Assembly (NCBI RefSeq): GCF_001269655.1
Contig: NZ_LHVE01000014.1
Location: 372,001 to 436,000, forward strand
Source: Pseudomonas thivervalensis
Lineage (GTDB): Bacteria; Pseudomonadota; Gammaproteobacteria; Pseudomonadales; Pseudomonadaceae
DNA: 64,000 nt
Direction: 5' to 3'
A program made the translations under genes and the position numbers. Under the pieces are notes generated by a model. That model did not search any database. It was not told the origin of the DNA and saw nothing but the letters and a program-made list of their open reading frames with translations. Position 1 is the stretch's first letter. Each line of letters starts with the position of its first letter. This document shows, one piece after another, positions 1-8,975 of the stretch.

Positions 1-83
1 CAACGAGGCTGCGATCTTTGCGCAGGCACTTGAGTCCCAAGCGAAAGATCAAAAGATCGCAGCCTTCGGCAGCTCCTACAGGG
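1..83. repeat. Partial long palindromic repeat (TGTAGGAGCTG family)
   Basis: This is the right part of an approximately 105-bp imperfect palindrome that recurs across the window (for example at 13209-13314 and inside 17214-17382). The arms carry GAGGCTGCGATC and GATCGCAGCC, and the right end is AGCTCCTACA. The left arm lies outside the window. It is non-coding, just downstream of the last fimbrial gene. Confidence 0.8.
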
Positions 84-132
84 CTCACGCCCGCTTGGCG
101 ATGCGATGTTTCGCTAAACCCCCTCGCCACAA

Positions 133-642
133 TCAGAGGTTGATTCGCGGCACCGCGTCGAAGATCACTGTGAAGTCGGCGTTATACATCCCGGGAGAGA
201 GTGGGCGGGTAGGCGAGTTCGCCACAACGACGCGCATGTCCGCCTGGGTACCGGGTGTGGACGTGGCATCATCCACGACTTCCTGGGGCAGATTGTCCAG
301 AGGCACACCGTTGAATAAAACCCTCAAGCTCACAATATCTATCCCGTTGGTCAGATGGACAGCCCCCGTGCTCGCGCCGCCCTCAATGTAGGCGTGAACC
401 GAACCCTCGGTGTTCTTCACATCGAAGGTGTGACGCAAAGAGGTAAATTTGTAGGTCAGGGGGTTGTAGTACATGTATTCGTCCTTACCAAACTCCGGAT
501 CCCGCGGCTGCACATGAAACTGCTTGTTCGGAATGTTCGCGGTGATATGAATGGACGAGCGTGCATCATCGCCCGCCAGCACCCACGGAGAACTCAAGGC
601 AGCGACACCCAGGACAGTCACGAACACCATCTTTTTAAACAT
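133..642 (-). CDS. CS1-type fimbrial major subunit (second copy)
   Basis: Structural pilin of a CS1/CFA-I (class 5, alpha-type) fimbria, exported by Sec and assembled at the outer membrane by the chaperone and usher encoded upstream. It has 169 residues. The signal peptide starts MFKKMVFV and probably ends at VLA before GDDARSS. The mature N-terminus DDARSSIHITANIP and the stretch QFHVQPRDPEFGKDE are nearly identical to the pilin at 8976-9467. The ATG at 642 is preceded by AAGGAG eight bases upstream. Longer open-frame starts would translate through a REP repeat and were rejected. It is the last gene of the operon, separated from the previous gene by a REP doublet. It may be an alternative major subunit or a minor shaft component. 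Confidence 0.88.
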   Translation of the reverse strand: MFKKMVFVTVLGVAALSSPWVLAGDDARSSIHITANIPNKQFHVQPRDPEFGKDEYMYYNPLTYKFTSLRHTFDVKNTEGSVHAYIEGGASTGAVHLTNGIDIVSLRVLFNGVPLDNLPQEVVDDATSTPGTQADMRVVVANSPTRPLSPGMYNADFTVIFDAVPRINL

Positions 643-673
643 GTTTGACTCCTTTTTATAATAAATAAAACCC

Positions 674-801
674 GTGGCGAGGGAGCTTGCTCCCGCTGGG
701 TGGCGCAGCCGCCCTCGCTTTTCAACCCGCTGAAAAAACCTCCAGCCATGCCATCGTTGCGACTGCTGCGCAGCCGAGCGGGAGCAAGCTCCCTCGCCAC
801 A
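674..801. repeat. REP doublet (GTGGCGAGGGAGC family)
   Basis: Two inverted copies of a REP palindrome. The left copy begins GTGGCGAGGGAGCTTGCTCC and the right copy ends in GGAGCAAGCTCCCTCGCCAC. They are separated by about 75 bp. The doublet lies between two fimbrial genes and could form a long hairpin in the transcript. Confidence 0.9.
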
Positions 802-864
802 GGGTTCTATGCAGATGCTCCATTCCATGAGCCTCACCATTCCATGCACTTGCGCTGATTCGCT

Positions 865-1344
865 CTACGGCGCAGTCGCGTCGAACACCATGTGCACCGT
901 GCCGTAGTAATCGCCAGGCTTGTACTCGTCATCGGGCTTGATGGCGGCGATGACCAGCGGTACCTGGCGCCCGGGCCGGGCTTCGGTGGCCGAGACCACT
1001 TGGGCCGAATCAAGGGTCAATACGACGTTGTTGAACGTCACGCGCAAGTCAATGCGCTCACGGCCATTGGACAAGTACGCCTCTTCCCCCAGGCGTGCGC
1101 CGATGGCGCCGTTGCTGTTCTTCACCTCATAGGTCGCCCGCAGTGGGCTGAGTTCGCTGGTGATCGTGCTGAAGGGCAAGCGCTGCTCGCGCTGGACCAA
1201 TTGCGGGTCCAGCGGCAACACGTAGAAGTCGGCCGTCGGGATGGTCACGTAGACTTCGAACGTTTCCCGCTCCACCGCCCCCCAGGCCGAAACCCAAGGC
1301 AATGTCAGGGCGGTCAATGCGAGGGGGCGTAGTGTCTTGAACAT
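865..1344 (-). CDS. CS1-type fimbrial subunit, divergent (minor pilin)
   Basis: Pilin-like protein of 159 residues with an N-terminal signal peptide (MFKTLRPLALTAL, probable cleavage near AWG/AVE). It shares the class 5 pilin layout with its two major paralogues. Examples are EVYVTIPTADFYVLPLDP against the paralogues' ITANIPxxQFHVQP, TYEVKNSNGAIGA against the paralogues' DVKNTEGSV, and a C-terminal strand ending VFDA. The mature N-terminal DDARSS motif is absent. The ATG at 1344 has GAGGTA upstream. An ATG at 1392 would add 16 residues without a signal sequence. Divergence from the two near-identical pilins suggests a minor or adaptor subunit, but this is inference. Confidence 0.8.
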   Translation of the reverse strand: MFKTLRPLALTALTLPWVSAWGAVERETFEVYVTIPTADFYVLPLDPQLVQREQRLPFSTITSELSPLRATYEVKNSNGAIGARLGEEAYLSNGRERIDLRVTFNNVVLTLDSAQVVSATEARPGRQVPLVIAAIKPDDEYKPGDYYGTVHMVFDATAP

Positions 1345-1388
1345 TTTGCTTACCTCTGGCGTCAACGACGGCTCGGCGACGGCGGCCA

Positions 1389-2132
1389 TCAACCTTTGAT
1401 CTCGACATTTTTCTTCTGGTTGCCTTCCACCAGCGTGAAGCGGTATTGCCGCCCCGCTTCCTTGTCGAACGAGAAGCTCTGGCCGCTCTTGACGTGGTGT
1501 TTGGTGGTGGGCTTGCAGTCGTTCTCTTTCAGCGCCACGCAGTCCTTGAACTCATCGATCACCACCACCGTGTTGCCGTTATTGCGCAACTGGTAGCGGC
1601 TGGCACTGTCGTCGATCACGGTCTCGTAACGGGTGTTCTTGGGCCGCACGAAAAACACCGTGCCGTAACCCGCCAGCACCTTGACCCCGGCGGCCACGCG
1701 CTCCTTCTTATATTCCTCGCGCTCTTCGGCGCTGATGGCGAACTCGTCTTCGGCTTCCGGCACCACCGGCACGAAACGCACCCGGAAGTAACGTTCCTTG
1801 TCGCGGTTACCCATGAACAGCAACCGCGTGCCCTGCACCCCGTTGGCCGGCACGATCAGCCGCGCCGGGCTGGCCATCAACCCGTCCTTGGCCTGGGCGC
1901 TGGCCTGGTTCTGCAGCGGCACTTCCTGGTAGGTGCCGTCCTCGTTGTAGATGATTTCCAGGATGTTGACCTTGACGAACGCCGTGGACGTCCCGCCGTT
2001 GAACACCCGTTTCATGTAGGTGCTTTTGTCGCCGTCGAGGTAGTCGTAGACCACCCCCACCCCAATCTGCGGCCCAGCCTGGGCCACGCCGCAAAACAGA
2101 TAGATCCCAACCCATGCCAATAGATGTTTCAT
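1389..2132 (-). CDS. Periplasmic fimbrial chaperone (CooB/CfaA-like)
   Basis: Chaperone of 247 residues predicted to bind CS1-type pilin and adhesin subunits in the periplasm and deliver them to the usher. The signal peptide is MKHLLAWVGIYLFCGVAQA. The body has two Ig-like halves. The first contains RLIVPANGVQGTRLLFMG, resembling the strand that donates to subunits, and the second ends QYRFTLVEG. The ATG at 2132 has only a weak GGAAAAG site. The longer open frame reads through the end of the preceding adhesin gene in another frame and is not real. Placing the chaperone after the adhesins differs from the chaperone-pilin-usher-adhesin order of the E. coli CS1 operon. Confidence 0.85.
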   Translation of the reverse strand: MKHLLAWVGIYLFCGVAQAGPQIGVGVVYDYLDGDKSTYMKRVFNGGTSTAFVKVNILEIIYNEDGTYQEVPLQNQASAQAKDGLMASPARLIVPANGVQGTRLLFMGNRDKERYFRVRFVPVVPEAEDEFAISAEEREEYKKERVAAGVKVLAGYGTVFFVRPKNTRYETVIDDSASRYQLRNNGNTVVVIDEFKDCVALKENDCKPTTKHHVKSGQSFSFDKEAGRQYRFTLVEGNQKKNVEIKG

Positions 2133-2194
2133 CGCTTTTCCAACCCTCATGCAGTCAACACAACTCATTGAATTTTTTGCGGCCAGCCGGCCAC

Positions 2195-3448
2195 TCAGAC
2201 TTCCGAATCCCAGATCACCGTAACGTTGCCGCTGTAGGCTTTGGCGCCGCTGTCCAGCATCTGCTCGACGCTGCTCTGGCCTACCTCGAAATGCAGCATT
2301 CCCAAGCGTCGATCGACGTATAAACCTGGCTGGAACAGCTCGGTGCCACTGCCATCGCGCAGCAGCCGACGGCGAGTGACCGGTTGCCCGCCGGCGTCCG
2401 TCAAGCCGTCGGGCAGGGTCACGCTGACATCCACTGGCACGGCATGGCCGGTGGCGGTCTCGGTGATTGCGCAGGTGTTGCCGCTGATGTGTTCGCACTC
2501 AAGGCCCATTTTGAAACGGGATGAGGCGGAGATATGAAAGCGCTGGTCGCGGAACAGCCGCGTCGGTTTGCGACCGCTGTTCAACCAGGCCTGCCAGCCT
2601 TCCTGGGGCACCAGTTCGACGCGGTTGCCGCCGGGGGGGATTTCGACTTTGAGGGTGTGCTCGACGTCGAGCTTGAAATTGAGGGTGACTGCCGAGTCAC
2701 TGGGAATCATGACGTCTCCCAGGTCGAGATCCAGTCCAGGGCCAAGGGTATAGGTCAGTGTCCCCATGTATTGGCCGGAGGACATTTTCAAAGGGTTAGG
2801 CGTCCGCAGTTCGTAGGCAAAGTCCAGATAGGAGTAAGCCATACTGGGAACCACATAGCTGGCCCTTTTGGCACACACACCTTCTACCGGGGTCTTCCAG
2901 AAAAATTGGTAGGTAGTATTGGTGTAGTATCCAACCCCGCTGTATAGGCAGGGCGCAGGCGCATACACCCAACTTTTTTGATAGCCGCCCCATAAGTTTT
3001 GATGAGCAGTTCGGGCATCCACGCCGCCACCGACCAAGTCGATGACGCTGACGGGAAGCTGGTATCGCGAACCTATACCGGACCACCGCACCTCCACGAC
3101 TTCAGTTTCGCCCGTACCGGCATGGGTCACCTGTGCCGTACGCCAAGTGGCAGGCACTTTGAACATAGCCCCTTGCCGAGAGTCTCCATGGCCTGCCTGG
3201 ATAGGGCTGATCGATTGAGTTGTAATGGGCAACCGAACGCTGAACATTCTTGTCGTTCGGCATTCAGCCGGATGCTCTGCGCAATAACCACTCACCGGCG
3301 TGGTATTGGCAAACGTATTCTCGTTGGGCTTCGACGCATCAGGTCTGAAGACTGCGGTGATGTCCCGTGTCAAGGCACTGGCCTCGGGCAAACAGACCAA
3401 CGACAGCACCGAAACCAGGGTGCGCACTATTATCGGTAAACGTTTCAT
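2195..3448 (-). CDS. CS1-type fimbrial tip adhesin, paralogue 3 (CooD/CfaE-like)
   Basis: Tip adhesin of 417 residues, third of three tandem paralogues. A signal peptide ends near EASA. An N-terminal receptor domain (about 25-215) contains the shared RPDxSKPNENTF and GYC...C motifs. A conserved C-terminal pilin domain (about 216-417) begins near ELRTPNPLKMSSG and ends VTVIWDSEV. Paired cysteines are visible in both domains. The family initiates pilus assembly and binds host ligands. The C-terminal half is almost identical to the two upstream paralogues, while the segment around residues 140-190 differs strongly. It starts at ATG 3448 after GAGAGCGAG. Confidence 0.85.
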   Translation of the reverse strand: MKRLPIIVRTLVSVLSLVCLPEASALTRDITAVFRPDASKPNENTFANTTPVSGYCAEHPAECRTTRMFSVRLPITTQSISPIQAGHGDSRQGAMFKVPATWRTAQVTHAGTGETEVVEVRWSGIGSRYQLPVSVIDLVGGGVDARTAHQNLWGGYQKSWVYAPAPCLYSGVGYYTNTTYQFFWKTPVEGVCAKRASYVVPSMAYSYLDFAYELRTPNPLKMSSGQYMGTLTYTLGPGLDLDLGDVMIPSDSAVTLNFKLDVEHTLKVEIPPGGNRVELVPQEGWQAWLNSGRKPTRLFRDQRFHISASSRFKMGLECEHISGNTCAITETATGHAVPVDVSVTLPDGLTDAGGQPVTRRRLLRDGSGTELFQPGLYVDRRLGMLHFEVGQSSVEQMLDSGAKAYSGNVTVIWDSEV

Positions 3449-3494
3449 CTCGCTCTCACAACAAATCGGCTTGAATAGGCCAAGCCATGCCTGT

Positions 3495-4742
3495 CTAAAC
3501 TTCCGAATCCCAGATCACCGTGACATTGCCGCTGTAGGCCTTGGCGCCGGTGTCCAGCATCTGCTCGACGCTGCCCTGGCCCACCTCGAAGTGCAGCGCC
3601 CCAAGCCTGCGATCCACATAAAACCCCGGCTGGAGCAACTCGGTGCCACTGCCATCGCGCAATAAACGCCGACGGTTGACCGGTTGCCCGGCGCCGTCCG
3701 TCAAGCCCTCGGGCAGGGTCACGCTGACGTCCACCGGCACGGCGTGACCGGTGCCGGTTTCGGCGATCGCGCAGGTGTTGCCGCTGATGTGTTGGCACTC
3801 AAGGCCCATCTTGAAACGTGACGAGGCCGAGATATGAAAGCGCTGGTCGCGAAACAGGCGCGTCGGCTTGCGTCCGCTGTTGAGCCAGGCTTGCCAGCCT
3901 TCCGGGGGCACCAGTTCGACGCGGTTACCGCCAGGGGGCACTTCGACCTTGAGGGTGTGCTCGACGTCGAGTTTGAAATTGAGGGTGATCACCGAATCAT
4001 TGGGGAGCATGACGTCGCCCATGTCGAAGTCCTGCCCCGGCCCAACGCCATAGCTCACCGAGCCCCGGTATTGACCGGACGACATCTTCAAGGGGTTGGG
4101 TGTGCGCAGTTCGTAGGCGAAATCCAGGTGGCGGTAGGACATGCTGGGGATCAAGTAGCTGGCCCTCTTCGCGCACACGCCTTCGACGGGGGTCTTCCAG
4201 AAAAAGTTATAGATCAGGTGGTTCATCGTCCCAAAATTGGTGGACTGACAGGGTGAAGGCGCGTACCTGAAACTGGAGCCGCTCCATAACCGCCTATGGG
4301 CGGTGGTGAGATCCACGCCGCCACCGACCAGCTCGATGACGCTGACAGGCAGTTGGTAGCGCGAACCGATGCCGGATATGCGGACTTGAACGATCTCGGT
4401 TTCGCCCGTATCGGTGTGGGTCACCTGCGCCAGACGCCAAGTGGCCGGTACATCGAACATCGCCCCTTGCCGCGAATCCCCATGGTTGGCCTGAATGGGC
4501 CCGGTCGACTCGAAGACAATGGGCACCTGGAGACTGAACATTTTTTCCCTGTCGCAGACCGCCGGATACAGCGCGCAATAACCCGAAACCGGGGTGGTAT
4601 TGAGGAAAGTGTTTTCATTGGGCTTCGAGGGATCGGGCCTGAATAGTGCGCTGACATCCTTGTTTACGGCATGAGCCGTCGATACACAGGCCAACACCAT
4701 CACCGATACCATGCCTTGCACTGCCATTGGTAACTGCTTCAT
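3495..4742 (-). CDS. CS1-type fimbrial tip adhesin, paralogue 2 (CooD/CfaE-like)
   Basis: Second of three tandem tip-adhesin paralogues, 415 residues. The signal peptide ends near AHA before VNKDVSALFRPD. The C-terminal pilin domain from NPLKMSSGQY to VIWDSEV matches the neighbours closely, including ISASSRFKMGLEC and the NTCAI cysteine. The receptor domain is variable around YAPSPCQSTNFG. Gaps of 46 bp to both neighbouring adhesin genes show one transcription unit and a repeated unit structure. Whether the three adhesins are assembled together, alternatively, or recombine with each other cannot be told from sequence. Confidence 0.85.
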   Translation of the reverse strand: MKQLPMAVQGMVSVMVLACVSTAHAVNKDVSALFRPDPSKPNENTFLNTTPVSGYCALYPAVCDREKMFSLQVPIVFESTGPIQANHGDSRQGAMFDVPATWRLAQVTHTDTGETEIVQVRISGIGSRYQLPVSVIELVGGGVDLTTAHRRLWSGSSFRYAPSPCQSTNFGTMNHLIYNFFWKTPVEGVCAKRASYLIPSMSYRHLDFAYELRTPNPLKMSSGQYRGSVSYGVGPGQDFDMGDVMLPNDSVITLNFKLDVEHTLKVEVPPGGNRVELVPPEGWQAWLNSGRKPTRLFRDQRFHISASSRFKMGLECQHISGNTCAIAETGTGHAVPVDVSVTLPEGLTDGAGQPVNRRRLLRDGSGTELLQPGFYVDRRLGALHFEVGQGSVEQMLDTGAKAYSGNVTVIWDSEV

Positions 4743-4788
4743 CTACCCTTCCCTCACATTTGGCTCGGACCGGCCAAGCCATTCCTTT

Positions 4789-6027
4789 TTAAACTTCTGA
4801 ATCCCAGATCACCGTCACATCGCCGGAGTAGGTGGTGGCGCCGCTGTCGAGCATCTGTTCGACGCTGCCCTGGCCGACCTCGAAATGCAGCATTCCCGAG
4901 CGCCGGTCGACGTACAAACCCGGCTGGAACAACTCGGTGCCACTGCCATCGCGCACCAGCCGGCGGCGGTTGACCGGTTGCCCGGAGGCGTCCGTCAGGC
5001 CGTCGGGCAAGGTCACGCTGACGTCCACCGGCACGGCATGACCGGTGCCGGTTTCGGTGATCGCGCAGGTGTTGCCGCTGACGTGTTGGCATTCGAGCGC
5101 CATCTTGAAACGCGAAGAGGCGGAGATATGGAAGCGCTGGTCGCGGAACAGTCGAGTGGGTTTTCGGCCGCTGTTGAGCCAGGCTTGCCAGCCTTCCGGG
5201 GGCACCAGTTCGACGCGGTTGCCACCGGGGGGGATTTCGACCTTGAGGGTGTGTTCGACAGTGAGCTCGAAGTCGAGGGTCAGGGCCGAATCGTTGGGAA
5301 GCATGACATCGCCCATATCAATGTCCTGTCCCGGTCCGACGCTATACGTTAACGAACCCGTGTATCGTCCAGACGACATTTTCAGGGGATTAGGTGTGCG
5401 CAGCTCGTAGCCAAAATCCAGATAGGAATAACTCATTCCAGGAACAAGATAATAGGCCATCTTGGCGCATGAATTTTCTTCCGGAGTTCTCCAAAAAAAA
5501 TTGTAGGTGCTAGCCGTGAGATCCCCATAACCCGTGCTCGTACAAGGCCGAGGGGCAAAAGACCAGCTAGTGCGCCATAACAATGAATGAGCCACTACAT
5601 CACTCATTCCCCCACCGACTAAGTTGACAGCGCTATCAGAGAGTCGATATTGCGAACCGATACCGGACCAACGAATTTCAACGCTTTCCGTCTCGCCCGT
5701 ACTGGCATGAGTGACCCATACCGTTCGCCAATCGGCGGGCAATTTAAACATCGCACCGCTCCGAGGATCGTCATGATAGGGCTGGATAGGACTGGTCGAA
5801 TTGAAGGATAAAGGCAGCCGAATGCTGAACATCGTCCCGCAGTGCGTTGGATGCGTCGAGCAGTAACCACTCTGTGGAGTGGTGTTGGTAAAGGTATTCT
5901 CGTTGGGTTTTGACGGGTCTGGCCTGAACACCGCAGTGATATCCTGGCTCGCAGCATTGGTCACAGGCACACACGCAAACAGCAACACCGAGACCACGCT
6001 GCGCACTGCAACCGATAAGGGTTTCAT
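4789..6027 (-). CDS. CS1-type fimbrial tip adhesin, paralogue 1 (CooD/CfaE-like)
   Basis: First of the tandem tip-adhesin paralogues, 412 residues. The signal peptide ends near TNA before ASQDITAVFRPD. The pilin domain starts at NPLKMSSGRY and ends VTVIWDSEV. Cysteine pairs occur at GYC...HC, PRPC...NSC and LEC...NTC. The DNA for the receptor domain, roughly 5400-5750 in the window, is visibly more AT-rich than the conserved 3' half. That fits import or exchange of receptor-binding segments. The ATG at 6027 is preceded by GAGG about eleven bases upstream. A 291-bp gap containing a REP doublet separates it from the usher. Confidence 0.85.
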   Translation of the reverse strand: MKPLSVAVRSVVSVLLFACVPVTNAASQDITAVFRPDPSKPNENTFTNTTPQSGYCSTHPTHCGTMFSIRLPLSFNSTSPIQPYHDDPRSGAMFKLPADWRTVWVTHASTGETESVEIRWSGIGSQYRLSDSAVNLVGGGMSDVVAHSLLWRTSWSFAPRPCTSTGYGDLTASTYNFFWRTPEENSCAKMAYYLVPGMSYSYLDFGYELRTPNPLKMSSGRYTGSLTYSVGPGQDIDMGDVMLPNDSALTLDFELTVEHTLKVEIPPGGNRVELVPPEGWQAWLNSGRKPTRLFRDQRFHISASSRFKMALECQHVSGNTCAITETGTGHAVPVDVSVTLPDGLTDASGQPVNRRRLVRDGSGTELFQPGLYVDRRSGMLHFEVGQGSVEQMLDSGATTYSGDVTVIWDSEV

Positions 6028-6102
6028 TTATACAACCTCATACATCAAGACAAATCACTGCAAATAAGGGTGTAACGCTGCTCAAGGAACTCAGAAGAAA
6101 CC

Positions 6103-6210
6103 GTGGCGAGGGAGCTTGCTCCCGCTGGACGCGACAGCGTCCCCTACGATGCGATGGCTGGCCTGGAGAGGCTGCTGCGCAGCCCAGCGGGAGCAAGCTC
6201 CCTCGCCACA
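6103..6210. repeat. REP doublet (GTGGCGAGGGAGC family)
   Basis: Inverted REP pair with the same arms as at 674-801, in the 291-bp gap between the usher and the first adhesin gene. It could form a hairpin that lowers downstream expression relative to the pilin and usher, or protects upstream mRNA. No other feature is visible in the gap. Confidence 0.9.
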
Positions 6211-6318
6211 GGTTCATCCTTGCCATTGGGTTTCTTCCTAGCCATGGGTTCATCGTTTCTCTTGAGTGAGCAGCATCAGCCAATAGGGGTGGAGCTTGGC
6301 TCCTGCAGCCCTGGCGGT

Positions 6319-8850
6319 TCATGAGCGCTGCTTCGTCCCGGCCTCGGCCAGCGTCGTATCGGCCAGGGTGTCCGGCGTGCAGCGCAAGTCACCGATCAGC
6401 AATACATCGCCTTCATCGCTGGCGTTTTCCGGGTCGAGGCGGAAGCGGCAGAACAGCTCGTTGCCATAACGCACTTCCAAGGTCGGGGAACCGGCATTCA
6501 TCTCCATGGAGAAGAATCCGTCCGCCTCGCTGATGCCGCGGCTGGCGTGGTTGATCACGTGATGGCCCTTGAGCGGCTCCCCCTGTTCGTCCAGCAAGCG
6601 GCCGAGCACGGTCACGGTTTTCATCACGCTGACCTTGCGGTAATCCACGCCGCCCTTGTTCAGGTGGTAACGGCTGCGGGATGGCTCGATGCTCGCCGCC
6701 GGTGGGTGCACGCCCTCGAAATCGAAGGTCACCATGCTGTTCTTGTAGGCGGTGATCGGTACGAAGTTACGGCCCGGGTGCAAGGTGGTGCTGCCACCGG
6801 TCAAGTCGTCAGCCCGCAGGATGACGTTGTCCAGGTCGGTTTCCACGTCGACGATCATGCCGGCGCCGCGCCCTTGGGGCACGCCGGTGAAGGCGGCTTT
6901 CTGCCCGCCCACGGCGACCGTGCTGCTCAGGTTCAAGCCGCCGGTGAGGTTGTCGTTATAGGACGAACGCTGGACGAAACCATCGCCATACATTGACTCG
7001 GTCATGAAACTGGCGATGCCGGACAGGCCCACGCCATAGGTGTCGGCCAGGGCCGTGGCGGAGACGCTTTGCAGTACGTGGTCCTGCAGGTCGCGGCGAT
7101 AGGACAGCGAGGCATTGTTGTCCCGCGTGCCTTCCCGTGAAGTGCGCGTGCCGATGCTGCCCGACCAGTACTCGCCGGGTCCGCCCAGGGCCACGCTGAG
7201 GCTCAGGTCCACACCGCGATTGCGCCGGTCGTTGGTACTCGACGTGCCAGGGCGGTCGAACACCGACAGCCGCCAGTTGGCATCGCTGCCACGCAGTGTG
7301 GTGCGCTGGGTCCAGCCCAGGTCCAGGCCGGTGCCCTGGACATTGCCTTCGCTATAGGCAAGTCGGCCGTTGATGGAATTCTTGTTGCTCAAGCGATGAT
7401 TGACCGACAGCGATGAATTGCTGGTCTGGCCGACGTAGACGTTGCGCTGGCGGATACGGGTGCCGTCCGGCAAGGTTTCGTAGGTGTTGCGAGTGTCGAG
7501 CCAACTGCGGTTGTGGCTGGCGACGATGCTGCCATGGCCGTAGCTGTACAGGCCTTGCAAGTCCATGCCGGTGCCGTACTGCTGGGTCTGGTAGACGTTG
7601 GCGTACAGGCTGGTGTTGCTGGCGAGCGTCCAATCGATCGAGGTGCCCACCTGCAGCTTGTCCTGCACCTGGCGCGTCGACCCACCGAGGATCACCCGCG
7701 GGTGCAGCAGGTAGTTGACGCCGATACCGGCCGTCGTGAAGCCTGAGGGCTGGTCGTCCCAGTTGCTCCACAGCCGGGTTTCGCGACCGGCGAACAGGTT
7801 GTAGCGCCAGCGGTCCTCGGTACTGTTCCAATTGTTCGGCTTGTAAACCAGCTCCTGGCTGGTGGCGGTGGTTTGCCCGTCTTCGATCAACCGCACTTCC
7901 ACTTCATAGATACCGCCGGGCAACGGGCGGGTATCCAGGCTCTGCAAGCCGGCGCTGACAGCCTGGGTGTTGATCAGCAGGCCACTGCGATAGATTTCCA
8001 CCGACGCCTGGCGGCTGGCGGTGACATAAATGGGATAGACGCTGGGCTTGGGATTGTCGACCACCAGGCTGTCGGAACTGCCGTACATCACCCCCAGCGC
8101 GGTGTCCGGGTTGGCGCCGAACGAGCGGATCTGGCGATTCAAGCCATCGGAGCTGGGTGTGAAGTAACCCAGGCGAAAGAAATTGCCTTCCATTTCCCGT
8201 TGGGTATAGAGCTCATGGACGGCGTGGTAGAGCTTGTCGTCCGGCCCGCCAAGACGCGAGAGCTGAAGGTCCAGCGACTGGCTCCAGTTGCCCACGCTGG
8301 AACTGGCATTGAGGCCATAACGTCCGCCGGTGTCCTGTTCCTGGCCACCGTTGAGATTGAGTTGGTTATTGAAGATCAGACCGAGGCTGCCGCCTTCCGG
8401 TTGATCGTAGAAACGCTTGGTTTCAGTTGCGCGCTCGACATCCCGGGTCAGGATCGACACTAATGAATTCTCGAGGCTGTAATGCACGGCCAGCAACCCG
8501 CCAGTGCAGTTGGTTTCACACGCACCCAATGCTTGTCCCTGCTTGAGGCGTTGTTCCCATTGCTCGCGGTCGACGGCTTTTATCGTGCTGTCTTGCGTGT
8601 CGGTGAATTCCAGCAGGGTAATGCGATCATCCCGCGTCAAGACCACCATGGCTTCACCGAGATACTGTTGATTGAGTTCAATACGAACCGCCAGTGGCAC
8701 ATCGAAGAAGTGGGCTTCAAACTCCGCCGGAAGGCCCTTGGCCTGGGACAACAGACTGGTTGGCGTTGTACCGGGGGCAGTTGGCGCAGCCAATGCAGTC
8801 GCGCACAGAAATAGCGCGAGCGCACCTGCGATGGGTGTCATCGGAAACAT
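6319..8850 (-). CDS. Outer-membrane fimbrial usher (CooC/CfaC-like)
   Basis: Usher of 843 residues that would form the outer-membrane secretion pore for CS1-type fimbriae. The signal peptide is about residues 1-22, ending ATALAAP. A middle region rich in alternating polar/aromatic strands resembles the 24-strand usher barrel (LNGGQEQDTGGRYGLNAS, NLFAGRETRLWSN, SLSVALGGPGEY). The C-terminal domain contains VLGRLLDEQGEPLKGHHV and ends with the paired cysteines of FCRF and DLRCT. A start at ATG 8850 is preferred over the TTG one codon upstream. It is transcribed after the pilin gene at 8976-9467. Confidence 0.88.
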   Translation of the reverse strand: MFPMTPIAGALALFLCATALAAPTAPGTTPTSLLSQAKGLPAEFEAHFFDVPLAVRIELNQQYLGEAMVVLTRDDRITLLEFTDTQDSTIKAVDREQWEQRLKQGQALGACETNCTGGLLAVHYSLENSLVSILTRDVERATETKRFYDQPEGGSLGLIFNNQLNLNGGQEQDTGGRYGLNASSSVGNWSQSLDLQLSRLGGPDDKLYHAVHELYTQREMEGNFFRLGYFTPSSDGLNRQIRSFGANPDTALGVMYGSSDSLVVDNPKPSVYPIYVTASRQASVEIYRSGLLINTQAVSAGLQSLDTRPLPGGIYEVEVRLIEDGQTTATSQELVYKPNNWNSTEDRWRYNLFAGRETRLWSNWDDQPSGFTTAGIGVNYLLHPRVILGGSTRQVQDKLQVGTSIDWTLASNTSLYANVYQTQQYGTGMDLQGLYSYGHGSIVASHNRSWLDTRNTYETLPDGTRIRQRNVYVGQTSNSSLSVNHRLSNKNSINGRLAYSEGNVQGTGLDLGWTQRTTLRGSDANWRLSVFDRPGTSSTNDRRNRGVDLSLSVALGGPGEYWSGSIGTRTSREGTRDNNASLSYRRDLQDHVLQSVSATALADTYGVGLSGIASFMTESMYGDGFVQRSSYNDNLTGGLNLSSTVAVGGQKAAFTGVPQGRGAGMIVDVETDLDNVILRADDLTGGSTTLHPGRNFVPITAYKNSMVTFDFEGVHPPAASIEPSRSRYHLNKGGVDYRKVSVMKTVTVLGRLLDEQGEPLKGHHVINHASRGISEADGFFSMEMNAGSPTLEVRYGNELFCRFRLDPENASDEGDVLLIGDLRCTPDTLADTTLAEAGTKQRS

Positions 8851-8975
8851 CAACGGATTCTCATATTCAGCGAGCTATCGGGGCGTTTCAGGTACAGGCC
8901 GACCGGTCGGGGAGAACCGGCCGGCCTGCGGCGTTGCCCGTGGGCGAGGTGAGACTCACCGGGCAGCGAATGGCC

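Noticed and set aside
674..801. Possible CRISPR-like repeat arrangement from the many short inverted repeats
   Set aside because: The repeats are inverted doublets dispersed through the window, not direct repeats with regular spacers, and no cas gene is present.
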